38,002 nucleotides of DNA. Source: a virus. The notes beneath the pieces were generated by a model. The model had not been told where the DNA came from. It searched no databases and saw only the letters and a program-made list of their open reading frames with translations. A program made the translations under genes and the position numbers. The stretch spans positions 1-38,002 of IMG/VR virus record IMGVR_UViG_3300006928_000022; one strand, given 5' to 3'. Below, piece after piece: positions 1 to 9,400 of this stretch; position 1 is the first letter of the stretch, and the number at the start of each line of letters is the position of its first letter.

Positions 1-1607
1 CTAAAGGACATATAGATTTAGTTGCTGGGCATTATTCTCCTACTAATATGGCTGGTGAGATAAGATTTTGGACTGGTGCAAATGGAAATCAGCAAAGATT
101 AGGAATATCTGATACTGGGGTTTTTGATTTTAAAACTAACGCTCTTACTAACTGGAATACTTTACAATCTCAAGGAGTTTTATACATAGATAATGGTGGT
201 TATATAGATGCGAGAGGTAGTGGTAATTTAACATTTAGAACTACTGATTCTGTCACCAGTAGAATGGTTATTAATAATAATGGTAAAGTCGGGATAGGGA
301 CTACAGTAACACCATCTACATCTAGTACATTAACTGTGTGGGGACAGCTTCAAACAGATGATTGGATTCGTGGATATGAAAATGCCTCGGCTCATACTTA
401 TGAACGATATTGGATGCACTTTAGCTCAGGGAATCCTGAATATAGAACTGGTGGAAATGACAAAAGACATTTATTCCGAAATTATAGTGGCACAACTATG
501 CTTTCTGTTGGTGGCTCTAATAGTAGGGTAGGCATTGGAACTGAGGCTCCTGACCAACTTTTAGAATTAAAAGCACCAAGTAATGGAGATACTGCTATAC
601 ATCTTCATTCTGGTGCATCAACTTGGATAGACTTAAACCGAAGTGCAACTGGTCAAACAGCAGAGATTAAATATTCTACTAATCATAGTCCAACTTTCTT
701 TACTGGTCTTTCTAATACAAATGCTGGTTTTGGAACAAAATATTTTATTGGTAATAAGTCAGGAATGGCTGGAGCGTCTCCTAACTCATTCTTTGTAATA
801 GAGACAAATGGTAATACTGGAATTGGGGCTGATAGTCCAGCATCTAGGTTAGATGTTTTGGATACTATGAGAATTCATGGTGATTCACCATGGTTTGCAA
901 TGTATGCTGGGAATAATTCTACTCGATATAATGAATTTAAAGTAAATGGGGATGGTAGTACTTCTCTTAAAACATCTGGTTCTTATAATTTAAGATTTGG
1001 TACGAGTGACAATGATAGAATAATAATTGAATCTGGTGGTAATGTTAACATAGGTACAGATGGCACAACAAATAGTGCTAGAGGAATACTAGATGTAAGA
1101 GCAAGTGGCAATAATCAAGGATTTTATGCTTGGGCTGGTGGTGTAGGATTACCAACTGATATTGCACATTCAAGTGGTGCTGGTACATTTGATATACAAG
1201 TAGTGAATTATAGACTAGGTAAATCTGGTCATGGTGATATAAGTATTTATCCAAAATATTCTGGAAATGATTTAAAGTTAGGAACAGATACTCATAAAGG
1301 AGCGATACAAATAGAGGATACAACTGGGACAGTCATGTTTAAGAATGTTTCTTCAGACCCAGCAGAGGTAGATGGATATTCTCATATTTATGCAAAAGAT
1401 GTTTCATCTAGCTCAGAAATGTTTGTACAAGACCAAGCTGGTAATGTAACACAGATTTCACCTCACGATGAAAATGGTGAGTGGGTATACAACTCAAAAA
1501 ATATTAAAACAAGGATTCGTAAAAGAATACGAATGGAAAAATTAATTAGAAAACTTGAGGAGCATTTTGGTGAAGAATTCATTGAAGAGTTTCTTGAACC
1601 AGCATAG
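1..1607 (+). CDS. Tail fibre protein with GIGT repeats, 5' end outside window
   Basis: The reading frame is open from base 3 to the stop at 1605-1607, so the gene starts left of the window; the ATG at 48 is internal. At least four repeats of about 50-90 residues carry a VGIGT-like core (KVGIGTT, RVGIGTE, NTGIGAD, NVNIGTD), each followed by a short hydrophobic strand such as LDVLD. This pattern is common in phage tail fibres and other trimeric beta-rich surface fibres. The C-terminus changes to a charged helix rich in Arg, Lys and Glu, plausibly a trimerisation or assembly segment. I see no S74 chaperone or enzyme domain. It heads the chain of late genes. The role in host recognition is inferred from the repeats, not from a receptor-binding domain. 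Confidence 0.8.
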   Translation, partial: KGHIDLVAGHYSPTNMAGEIRFWTGANGNQQRLGISDTGVFDFKTNALTNWNTLQSQGVLYIDNGGYIDARGSGNLTFRTTDSVTSRMVINNNGKVGIGTTVTPSTSSTLTVWGQLQTDDWIRGYENASAHTYERYWMHFSSGNPEYRTGGNDKRHLFRNYSGTTMLSVGGSNSRVGIGTEAPDQLLELKAPSNGDTAIHLHSGASTWIDLNRSATGQTAEIKYSTNHSPTFFTGLSNTNAGFGTKYFIGNKSGMAGASPNSFFVIETNGNTGIGADSPASRLDVLDTMRIHGDSPWFAMYAGNNSTRYNEFKVNGDGSTSLKTSGSYNLRFGTSDNDRIIIESGGNVNIGTDGTTNSARGILDVRASGNNQGFYAWAGGVGLPTDIAHSSGAGTFDIQVVNYRLGKSGHGDISIYPKYSGNDLKLGTDTHKGAIQIEDTTGTVMFKNVSSDPAEVDGYSHIYAKDVSSSSEMFVQDQAGNVTQISPHDENGEWVYNSKNIKTRIRKRIRMEKLIRKLEEHFGEEFIEEFLEPA

Positions 1608-1671
1608 CGGTTGATGGTTGTCTGCTTTTAAAAAACAACTTAAATTTGAACTTAAATAATGGAGAATAATC

Positions 1672-1914
1672 ATGGCTGATAAATTCACAAAAAAAGCAGT
1701 ATCCGCTCCATCAGAACCTGCTCCGGCAGCTGATGCATGGAAAGATGCTATGGTTGAAAAAGAACATCAACCAGCTAAACAAAAAAGTGAAGTTTCTTAT
1801 AGAACGCTAGAAAATAGTTTAGCGTCTATTGAGCAACAAATTAAGTCTTTGGGTGAAGAAAAAGCTTACGTTCAGGCAGAAATGGCTGAAGTGAAGAAAG
1901 CTGCTCAAGGATAA
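1672..1914 (+). CDS. Small hypothetical protein with C-terminal coiled coil
   Basis: 80 residues. The start ATG is preceded by a GGAG site in tggagaataatc. The first 40 residues are Ala/Pro/Lys-rich and likely disordered. Residues about 44-80 form a predicted amphipathic helix or coiled coil (LENSLASIEQQIKSLGEEK). It lies just after the tail fibre gene and before a second small protein of similar design. No family is recognised. A virion accessory or assembly role is only a guess from position. Confidence 0.7.
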   Translation: MADKFTKKAVSAPSEPAPAADAWKDAMVEKEHQPAKQKSEVSYRTLENSLASIEQQIKSLGEEKAYVQAEMAEVKKAAQG

Positions 1915-1937
1915 TAACAAGATAAAAGGAGACTACT

Positions 1938-2132
1938 ATGTCAAAGAAAAATGGCACAGATGAGCAACCTCAAGCACCTGCACCTGTTAATTTAGATGAA
2001 CAGATGAAGGCTATTGAAGGTCAAATCGCTGAACTTCGTGGTATTCATAGCTATCTAAACTCTTTAAAAGAGGGAGGGTTTGATTTAATTCCACCTGCTA
2101 AAGATGGCGAAGAAGCACAAGCTCAGGGGTAG
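1938..2132 (+). CDS. Small hypothetical protein, similar in design to its upstream neighbour
   Basis: 64 residues, with an AAAGGAG site at about 1925-1931. It has a polar Pro/Ala-rich N-terminus and then a short helix with the core EQMKAIEGQIAELRG. The layout (disordered head, QI-containing coiled coil, Ala/Gly/Gln tail) parallels the gene at 1672, so the two may be distant paralogues; identity is too low to be sure by eye. No known family is recognised. Confidence 0.65.
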   Translation: MSKKNGTDEQPQAPAPVNLDEQMKAIEGQIAELRGIHSYLNSLKEGGFDLIPPAKDGEEAQAQG

Positions 2133-2154
2133 CTCTAAAAAGAAAGGAGGGGTA

Positions 2155-2436
2155 GTGATAAAATATGCTACCAAAAGCACAAACACTACTCCTCTAGTAA
2201 AATGGAGCTTATTCTTACTCATAGTTAGTTTCGTAAGTTCCTGCGGTAATGGATGGACAATAGGAGGATTAGAAGTAAGTCCTTCTGATTCCGTAGAGGT
2301 AAATTATCTTATAATAACAGACCAAGATAGTGTTCAGCATTATTATAAACCTTCTATTGGCGATGGCATATTAGTAGGTGATAATTATTGCTATAAACAT
2401 AGTATCTGGGAAGATGTAAGAAAGACAAGTGAGTGA
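2155..2436 (+). CDS. Small lipoprotein, candidate outer-membrane spanin subunit
   Basis: The GTG at 2155 is chosen because AGGAGG at 2145-2150 lies just upstream; the in-frame ATG at 2104 has no such site and overlaps the previous gene. The 93-residue product has a basic N-terminus, a hydrophobic segment (SLFLLIVSFV) and a lipobox V-S-S-C followed by GNG, as in type II signal peptides. The mature part is about 65 residues, polar and beta-rich. The next gene overlaps it by 8 bases and encodes a membrane-anchored coiled-coil protein, so the pair resembles an o-spanin/i-spanin pair that fuses the two membranes at lysis. That role is inferred from topology and order, not homology. Confidence 0.6.
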   Translation: MIKYATKSTNTTPLVKWSLFLLIVSFVSSCGNGWTIGGLEVSPSDSVEVNYLIITDQDSVQHYYKPSIGDGILVGDNYCYKHSIWEDVRKTSE

Positions 2437-2746
2437 AAAACCGAAGACAGCACGCAGTTACAGGGCGGGAGTTATTGATGATAATTTTTCCCTCCATATT
2501 AATATCAAGTGGCTTGTCCAGTTGTTTGTGGCTATCGCTGGTGTTATTTATGGATACCTACAGATTGCAAATCGCATTGCAGAGCTTGAGCGAGGAATGG
2601 AACTTGCTTCTACCAGCATTGAAGAACTTGTCAATAAGCATATGATTGAAGAACAGAAAACAAGAGCAGAGATGGAAGAACGTATATCCTTCTTTGAAAA
2701 AGAATTAAACTTAAACCCATTTAGTTGGAAGAGGAAAAAGAAATAG
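2429..2746 (+). CDS. Membrane-anchored coiled-coil protein, candidate inner-membrane spanin
   Basis: 105 residues from a GTG start that overlaps the lipoprotein gene by 8 bases. Residues about 26-46 form one transmembrane helix (WLVQLFVAIAGVIYGYL). Residues about 47-92 form a long charged helix (RIAELERGMELASTSIEEL), and the tail is basic. A type II anchor followed by a periplasmic coiled coil is the layout of i-spanins, but small phage membrane proteins of other kinds look alike. The start has only a weak purine-rich site, so translation is probably coupled to the upstream gene. Function remains unproven. Confidence 0.6.
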   Translation: MSEKPKTARSYRAGVIDDNFSLHINIKWLVQLFVAIAGVIYGYLQIANRIAELERGMELASTSIEELVNKHMIEEQKTRAEMEERISFFEKELNLNPFSWKRKKK

Positions 2747-3066
2747 TGGATTTTTTAGCAGTATATGGCGAAGCAGGAATGATTGGTGTAGTTGGTGCAA
2801 TGTGTGTTTATCTTGTAGTTTCATTAACTAATAAATCTAATAAGCAACAAGGAACTCTTGAGCAATTAAAAGTTGAAAATGCTGCTCAATCAGAAACTCT
2901 TGAAAATATGGAAGGAATGATTATAAAGCTTATAAACAGATGGAACAAGAGTGATGATAAGTTAGACAGAAAGTTTGATGGCTTAACAAAAGAAATTAAT
3001 GATTTAGATAATCAAGTATCTGAAATAAAAGGAAGCTTGAGTAGGGTTAATGGTAAACATGGATAG
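2746..3066 (+). CDS. Small membrane protein with coiled coil, holin/lysis-like
   Basis: The start is most likely the GTG at 2746, which shares a base with the TAG of the previous gene and follows a GAGGAAAAAG site; a TTG at 2725 is the alternative. The product is 106 residues with one transmembrane helix near residues 9-27 (GMIGVVGAMCVYLVVSL). A long coiled coil follows, with repeated LEQLK, LENME and LDRKFDGL heptad-like spacing. It could be a holin, an antiholin or a second spanin-like protein. It belongs to a run of tightly overlapping small membrane genes. Confidence 0.6.
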   Translation: MDFLAVYGEAGMIGVVGAMCVYLVVSLTNKSNKQQGTLEQLKVENAAQSETLENMEGMIIKLINRWNKSDDKLDRKFDGLTKEINDLDNQVSEIKGSLSRVNGKHG

Positions 3067-3205
3067 TTTAAGAACAAGCAGTTTTAGCATTGCACATGGT
3101 TTCATATATTGGCTTGATGTAATACCTGCTATACTTATGTGCATTATGCTCTGCTTCAATATTTATTATTTGTATATTAAAACCAAGAAAATAAAGGAGT
3201 CGTAA
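3059..3205 (+). CDS. 48-residue single-span membrane protein
   Basis: This short frame starts at an ATG overlapping the end of the previous gene by 8 bases and ends in TAATG, sharing a base with the next start. The product has a short polar head, a strongly hydrophobic middle (VIPAILMCIMLCFNIYYLYI) and a basic tail (KTKKIKES), giving one transmembrane helix with the positive tail probably cytoplasmic. Size and position suit a small holin or antiholin. No homologue is recognised, and calling it a gene rests on the tight overlaps and intact frame. Confidence 0.5.
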   Translation: MDSLRTSSFSIAHGFIYWLDVIPAILMCIMLCFNIYYLYIKTKKIKES

Positions 3206-3366
3206 TGGACATTTCACAATTCTTAATAGACAACTGGGAGTATGTAGCTATTGCTATACTTCTGCTAGATAAAGCAGTGGCACTTTCTCCAATGAAACAA
3301 GATGACTTAATATGGTCTTCTGTAAAAGGTGCAATAGTAAAACTAGCAGGAAAGGAAGATAAATAA
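3205..3366 (+). CDS. 53-residue membrane-associated protein
   Basis: An AAAGGAG site at 3194-3200 precedes the ATG, which overlaps the previous stop (TAATG). The N-terminal half has a hydrophobic helix (YVAIAILLLDKAVAL) with a conserved-looking DKAVALSP turn. The C-terminal half is an amphipathic basic helix. Small proteins of this kind recur in marine-type phage lysis or tail regions, but I cannot assign a named family. It ends in TAATG with the next gene. Confidence 0.6.
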   Translation: MDISQFLIDNWEYVAIAILLLDKAVALSPMKQDDLIWSSVKGAIVKLAGKEDK

Positions 3367-3605
3367 TGTTAAAATCATATAAAATGCTTGGTAAATTTAT
3401 TAACAGGCAAAAGGATAATTTAGGTATTGCTAAAGCAGTTTTAGATTTTGCTGAGTTTGCGGCTAAACTAACTCCTTCTAAAAAAGATGATAAGTTTGTT
3501 GAAGACTTGAAGAAATTTATTGGTAAAGCTGATAAATCAGTCTCTAAGGCATCTAAAGTAAAAAAAGAAGTTGATGATGTTATCGCAGAAGTCAAGAAGA
3601 AGTAA
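3366..3605 (+). CDS. Lysine-rich helical small protein, unknown
   Basis: 79 residues, coupled to the upstream gene by TAATG. It is almost entirely helical and very rich in lysine (KKDDKFVEDLKKF, KKEVDDVIAEVKKK), with no membrane segment. It closes the cluster of small genes before the large 960-residue virion gene. Function is unknown. Confidence 0.6.
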   Translation: MLKSYKMLGKFINRQKDNLGIAKAVLDFAEFAAKLTPSKKDDKFVEDLKKFIGKADKSVSKASKVKKEVDDVIAEVKKK

Positions 3606-3614
3606 TGACATCTA

Positions 3615-6497
3615 ATGCCAAAACAATCTCTAAAAATAGGAAGCTTTCATAGCGGTCTAAATACAAAAGCTGATGCTAGAGATATAAAGGATGAAGAATT
3701 AGCTCTTTCCGATAATGTATCTATAGACAAAGTAGGTAAAATAGTTATGGCAGGAAATTCTCCTGAAATATCTGGGACTGCATTACCTACAAATGATACT
3801 TTAGCAGGTCTTACTAAGGGATATGGACTCTTTAGATTTAGTTCAGATTATAAAGCTGATGGAACTCATGGTCAAACAGATTATATAATAGTTTGGGATG
3901 ATACAGAGGGTAAATTTTATTGGTCTGCTGATGGTGCTACATTCGCAGAGGCTATTGATTTATCTAGTACTTGGGGTTCAGAAGATAATTTAGTCCCTAT
4001 TTTTTATTATGTAGATGGTGCTTTAAGAATTATAGATTCTAGTTTCCATGTAGACAGTAGCAATAATGTTAATCCATCGATTTGGTTTGGAGTTGTAGAT
4101 AGACTTTTATTCCCAGATGCTACTCACCCTGGTCCAAGTGCAACCCCAGAGACCCCTAATGATTTTTTATTCTCTGGTTGGAAAAAAGGTTTTTCTGAAT
4201 TAAAAACACCTACCGCAGGTAAAGTATCAACTACTATTCCAGCCGATACAGCTGCTCTTGAAACTGATTCTGTTTATTGGCACGTCAGGAATTTGAGACT
4301 TGATACTACAGAATTATATGATTTTAATGTTACTACTTCTGGTAATGGCACGACAATTTTTTCTTCAGTCCATAGTAACCCTATAAGAAATGCAGGTAGT
4401 GGCACTTATTCCGCTGGTCAATCATTATATACATTAACAGAGGGATATGCTGGTACAAATGATGAAAACTGGCAAACAGTTGGATATAGACAAAGTGGGT
4501 ATAAAGGAGAAACATATCATATGTTTGGTATTGCTCTTCGAAATGAAAATGATGACCATACCAAAGAACAAAAATGGACTCTTGGGACTGAATTTACCAA
4601 TACCTCACATAGGTTTGAATCTGGGAAATCTCTGTATTTAGCAGTTAGGATTGAAGACCAAACTCAGAGAAATATGTGGCTTGGGACTCATATTGACTAT
4701 GATGATGATGTGGATGCTTATGCAAAAGTAAATATTATTAGTGCTGAATTAGAATTTCAAGATACAGATGCTGATTGTAAAATTAGCTTTCAGATAGATT
4801 CAACAAAGTTTACAGATATAACTACTCCTATTGGTCAATGGCATATTCTTGAATTTCCATATGATGACCATTATAATTTATCTCAAGGTGACGCAATTTT
4901 TTTAATTACTAAATATGAACTAAGAGTTACATATGCAATAGAAACAAAAAGTGTTGAATATACAAACGCTGCTCATGATAGTTGGTTTGGACAACCATTT
5001 CTATCAATTTCTGATTTAAGATTTGGAGAATCTAGTTTAGTAGGTGTAGATACTGTTGGAAGACATAAATTCTTTATGAGTCATACATATGATGATAAGG
5101 AAAATGAAAGTAGACTACTTGATTTAGGAGAAATTGAATTAGCAAGAACAACTTCAGAATACCAAATTGGTATTACTGGCTATCATAAAGAACCTAGTGC
5201 TTCGTTTAATCCTAGAATTACTGGTTCAAATCTTTATATAGAAGATGAAGGTATTCCATACAGAATTGCTGAATTAAGATATTTAAGAGGGTTAAGAGGC
5301 TCTTGGGAACACGAATTTCCATCATCTAGTAGATTTAGTATATTTGATACAACTAACGCTAAGAGTAATACGGTTAAAAATAATGGACTTCCTTTATTAG
5401 AAAGTTATGAGGCTATGAATGGATATACCCCTGAAATAGAATCAATTACGGCTGATTTTAAAACATCTACATTGTTGAATAGAAGGGTCTATGCTGGAAA
5501 TGTAAAACAAAATAGTAAGACTCACGGTGATAGAATGATAAAGACTGTCACTAATAATTTTGATTCATTTCCATCTGTTGGTAGAGAAATTGATGTTGTT
5601 ATAAATGATGGAGATGAAATTGTAGCATTAGAAACATATGCTGATAGGATACTTCAATTTAAGAAGAATACTATGTATTTAATTAACGCAACTAAATCAA
5701 GTGAATATTTAGAAGATACCTATCAAGGCAAGGGCATTGCAACTGATATGGCTGTTTGCAAGACAGATATGGGTCTAGCATGGGCAAATGAGAATGGTTG
5801 TTATTTTTATGATGGTCAAAAAGTTCACAATATATCCGATGGATTAATAGATGATGCTGAATGGGCTACTCATATAGGAGCAGATACAGATGTTATGTAT
5901 TCTCCTTTACATAATAAGATTTTAGTTAGTGGAGGCACAAATGGTGTAGATGTATTTGAATTTTCTTTACAAACTAAAGGATGGTCTAAGGCAACAGGAA
6001 AAATTGAAGCAACTAAAACAAATTCTATATTGGATATAGATGATAAAATAAAATATATGACATCTACTAAGATATATAATTGGTTAGATACTTCCTCAGA
6101 AGGATTTATTCGTATTCTAACTAAAGACTTTGATTTTGGGAATCCTGCTCAAAGAAAGAAATGTTTTAAGTTTTATGTGACATATAAATCAGCTGCAGCC
6201 TCAAATACTTTGGTTTATTTTGGGATGAATGGAGAAACATTAACTGCTAATTCTCCAGGGGGTGCTATGAAAGATAACTCTAAGTTTGCTGGAACAAATG
6301 ATGTTGCATATAGTACAACAACTGGTTTAGCTACTACTAGCGGAGAATGGAAACAAGTAGAGTTAAAACCAGCAACTTCTATTAATAATAAGTATTCTGT
6401 CCAGTTACATTTTATTACTAAGGCATCTTCAACCACTCCATCTAGTTTTGAGATTAATGATATAACAATAATTTATAGACCAAAACCACTTAAATAA
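3615..6497 (+). CDS. Large virion/tail structural protein (960 aa)
   Basis: The N-terminus contains SFHSGLNTKADARDI and, a little further on, an ELALSDNV...GKIVMAG stretch. This kind of opening is common at the start of large tail or tail-nozzle-like structural proteins of podovirus-like phages. The rest is beta-rich and aromatic, with many short Asp/Tyr/Trp-containing strands. The C-terminal 300 residues include LAWANENGCYFYDG, a propeller-like pattern. It lacks signal peptide and membrane spans. It sits between the lysis-like cluster and the large fibre and overlaps the latter by one base (TAATG), which fits a tail component. Whether it is the nozzle, a tail tube adaptor or a fibre-attachment protein cannot be settled from the sequence alone. 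Confidence 0.7.
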   Translation: MPKQSLKIGSFHSGLNTKADARDIKDEELALSDNVSIDKVGKIVMAGNSPEISGTALPTNDTLAGLTKGYGLFRFSSDYKADGTHGQTDYIIVWDDTEGKFYWSADGATFAEAIDLSSTWGSEDNLVPIFYYVDGALRIIDSSFHVDSSNNVNPSIWFGVVDRLLFPDATHPGPSATPETPNDFLFSGWKKGFSELKTPTAGKVSTTIPADTAALETDSVYWHVRNLRLDTTELYDFNVTTSGNGTTIFSSVHSNPIRNAGSGTYSAGQSLYTLTEGYAGTNDENWQTVGYRQSGYKGETYHMFGIALRNENDDHTKEQKWTLGTEFTNTSHRFESGKSLYLAVRIEDQTQRNMWLGTHIDYDDDVDAYAKVNIISAELEFQDTDADCKISFQIDSTKFTDITTPIGQWHILEFPYDDHYNLSQGDAIFLITKYELRVTYAIETKSVEYTNAAHDSWFGQPFLSISDLRFGESSLVGVDTVGRHKFFMSHTYDDKENESRLLDLGEIELARTTSEYQIGITGYHKEPSASFNPRITGSNLYIEDEGIPYRIAELRYLRGLRGSWEHEFPSSSRFSIFDTTNAKSNTVKNNGLPLLESYEAMNGYTPEIESITADFKTSTLLNRRVYAGNVKQNSKTHGDRMIKTVTNNFDSFPSVGREIDVVINDGDEIVALETYADRILQFKKNTMYLINATKSSEYLEDTYQGKGIATDMAVCKTDMGLAWANENGCYFYDGQKVHNISDGLIDDAEWATHIGADTDVMYSPLHNKILVSGGTNGVDVFEFSLQTKGWSKATGKIEATKTNSILDIDDKIKYMTSTKIYNWLDTSSEGFIRILTKDFDFGNPAQRKKCFKFYVTYKSAAASNTLVYFGMNGETLTANSPGGAMKDNSKFAGTNDVAYSTTTGLATTSGEWKQVELKPATSINNKYSVQLHFITKASSTTPSSFEINDITIIYRPKPLK

Positions 6498-9400
6498 TGT
6501 CTAAGAGAAGTCAAAGAAGAGCTAGACATCAAAATGCAAGTCAAACAGGTATAGGAAGAGGTAATTTAGGTTCTTCTGATGGAAGAGTAGGCTCTCAAGA
6601 ATTTAGAACTATAGCAGGTAAAGGTCTAGTCCATATGGTCAAAACTGAGACTGGATGGAAAGAAATGTCTAGTAGTCTTAGAGATACTACTAAAGGAAAT
6701 ACAACTGCTGATATAGTGGCTGATTTAGTATCAACTCCTATTGTAACTACATCAGGGGGAACTGGTACAGGGACTGGTACAAATGAGCATAATTTACTAG
6801 AAGGCTTAACTTCGGCAGACGACCACACTCAATATGTTCATAACACGACTGTGAGAACTATAAGTGCTAATCATAATTTTACAGGGAATCCAACATTTAC
6901 AACTGGCACATTTACTGCTCCAGATATAAATGGAGGCACAATAGATGGAAGTACTATAGGTACTTCTGCTATAACAACTTCTAATATAACAGTAGGCACT
7001 GGCAAAACATTAGATGTTCAAAATGGAACTTTAACATTAACAGATAACCAAATAAGTGGAGATAAAGTAGAAGGAGGGACAATAGCCGCTACTACTATTA
7101 CTGCATTAACAACTGCAGGTATAACTGCTACTGCTGATATTGATATAGGAACTTTTGATTTAAGAGCTAATACACTTACTTCTGATATAGCAGATGGGAC
7201 TTCTCCTCTTAATATAACTTCTACAACTAAAGTAACTAATTTAAATGCTGATTTGTGGGATGGGTATCAATTTAGTGACTATCTCAACCAAGCAGTTAAA
7301 ACAACTTCTACTCCTACATTTTCCTCAATAACAACTCCAACTATATTATCAACTGGTGATATTACACTTAATCCAACAGGTAACGATGTATTACCAAATG
7401 CCACTGTAGATGTTGATTTAGGTGATTATAATAAAATGTGGAAAAGTTTATACGCTGCTGAGCTTATTGTAGAAACATTAGTAGCTCAAGATGTGATGGC
7501 TACTATTGGTGGTAGAATTATGGTAGCTCCAACTACTAAGTTAATTGGAGATTTGCAAGATGATGATACTACAATAGATGTAGAACATAATAATATTAAA
7601 AATAAATATGTTATGTTAAAAACTGCTCCTGAAGGCGTTGCTCAAGTAGAGGTTATAAAAATAGAGAATAGTAATCCTAGTGCAATTACAGGTGGATATA
7701 GATATAATATACAAAATAGAAATTTAGATAATACAGTTGCTAATGAGTGGCAAGAGGGAGATGCAGTATGTTCGTTAGGAGGTTCAGCTGGCGAAGGCTT
7801 TATAGATTTAACGAGTACATCTACTGTTCTTGGTCACTCAGGTCCGACTATGGCTATATATTCTAGAACCGCAGCTACAAATTGGAATGATTTAAAACCC
7901 ACTGTTGCAGTTGGGCAATTGTCTAGTTTTGTTGATTATTCTAGTAGTGACAAGTTTGGAATCGCTATTGGAAATGATATTACATTAACTCCCACAACTT
8001 CATTTAAAGGGCTAACTGCTGACAACACTAATGGCTTAAGAATGTTTAATACTCCTATTGAATTATATAATAGTACTGAAAAAAGAGTGAAAATAACATC
8101 TGCAGGAACTGTGAAGATGGGAGAACATTTAGATAATACTGCGGGTAGTTCAGAAAGTGCAAAATTCCATTGGGATGGTGCTGATTTAACTTTAACTGGT
8201 GCAATTACCGCTGATACAGGATATATAGGGGGAACAACAGGGTGGACAATAGCTTCTAAAAAACTATTTAGTTTACATAATAGTCAATATATAGGACTCG
8301 TACAACAAGGTTCTGCTCATTCAGATGTTGGGAGTCTTAGTGCTTTTTACGCTGGTGCTACAGCTGATACAGGTGAAAATGCAAAAATATCGTTTGGAGG
8401 AGATGGTAAAATACGAGGCAATGGTATATATAGAAAAGCTAGTGTTGATTATCTTATAACGGCTTCAAGAATATTTGGTAATGGTAGTGATGGTGCTTTA
8501 TCAACGAGTGGAACTACAAATTTAACTAGAGATATGTATTATACATCTATTATTGTTTCGAATGGTCAAACTTTATATATAAATACAAATGGATGGAGAG
8601 TATTTATTAGAGATAGCCTTTTACTTATAGGTTCAGGCAAAGTATATTTTAGAAATAATGGAAGCGTTGGTGCTAATGGTGGAACAGCTGGTTCTCCTGT
8701 AAATCCAGGTGCAGGTGGAAGTGGGTCTGGGGCAGGAGGAAAGGAAGGTAGTTTAAGAGGTGGAATTCAAGGTGGGAATGGTGGTGAAGGTGGAGAAGGT
8801 GGAGCAGGTAATAGCGTAGCTAGTAATGGTATAGCTGGTGCTGATGTTCCTGCTGTTAGTCCAATTGTTAGAGAATATACTAATGCTATGGTTAATGACG
8901 GTGCTAAAGGAGGTGTTGGCGACCCGGGGTCAATGGCAGGTGCAGGAATATCAGACAATGGAGATAATGCTGGAGCTTCTCAAGGTGCTATAAGTATTCA
9001 AAGTTCAGATTTAACCTTTATAATTGCAATGAGGGATGCATTCGCAGTTGGAAATTCAACTCCCTCTATTTATCCTTCTGCTGGTGCTTGTGGTGGAGGA
9101 GGAGGTAGTGGGGGAGGTGCTAGTGGTAATTCTAATGCGCAGGCTGGAAAGTCTGGAGGTGGCGGCGGTCAAGGTGGCGGTGGAGGTGGTCACGTTATGG
9201 TATTAATGAGACAATTTGTAGGAGTTCAATCTCAATGTTATTTTGAGGCTAAAGGAGGAAATGGAGGAGACGGTTCAAGTCATGGTTCTTCAGGGAATGG
9301 TGGAGCAGGTGGAAAAGGAGCAGGTGGAAACGGAGGAGATGGTGGATGTGTTACTGTTATATGTGGTGATGCTCTTGCGAGTATAAATATAGATGTATCA

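Noticed and set aside
2433-2645. Nested frame with a hydrophobic segment and LSSC lipobox inside the spanin-like gene, reminiscent of Rz1 in Rz
   Set aside because: It starts at GTG with no ribosome site, and a clear lipoprotein gene already lies just upstream. The hydrophobic stretch is probably the shadow of the transmembrane helix in the real frame.
8767-8958. Minus-strand Pro-rich frame within the Gly-rich fibre
   Set aside because: It is the complement of the glycine codons and has no independent support.
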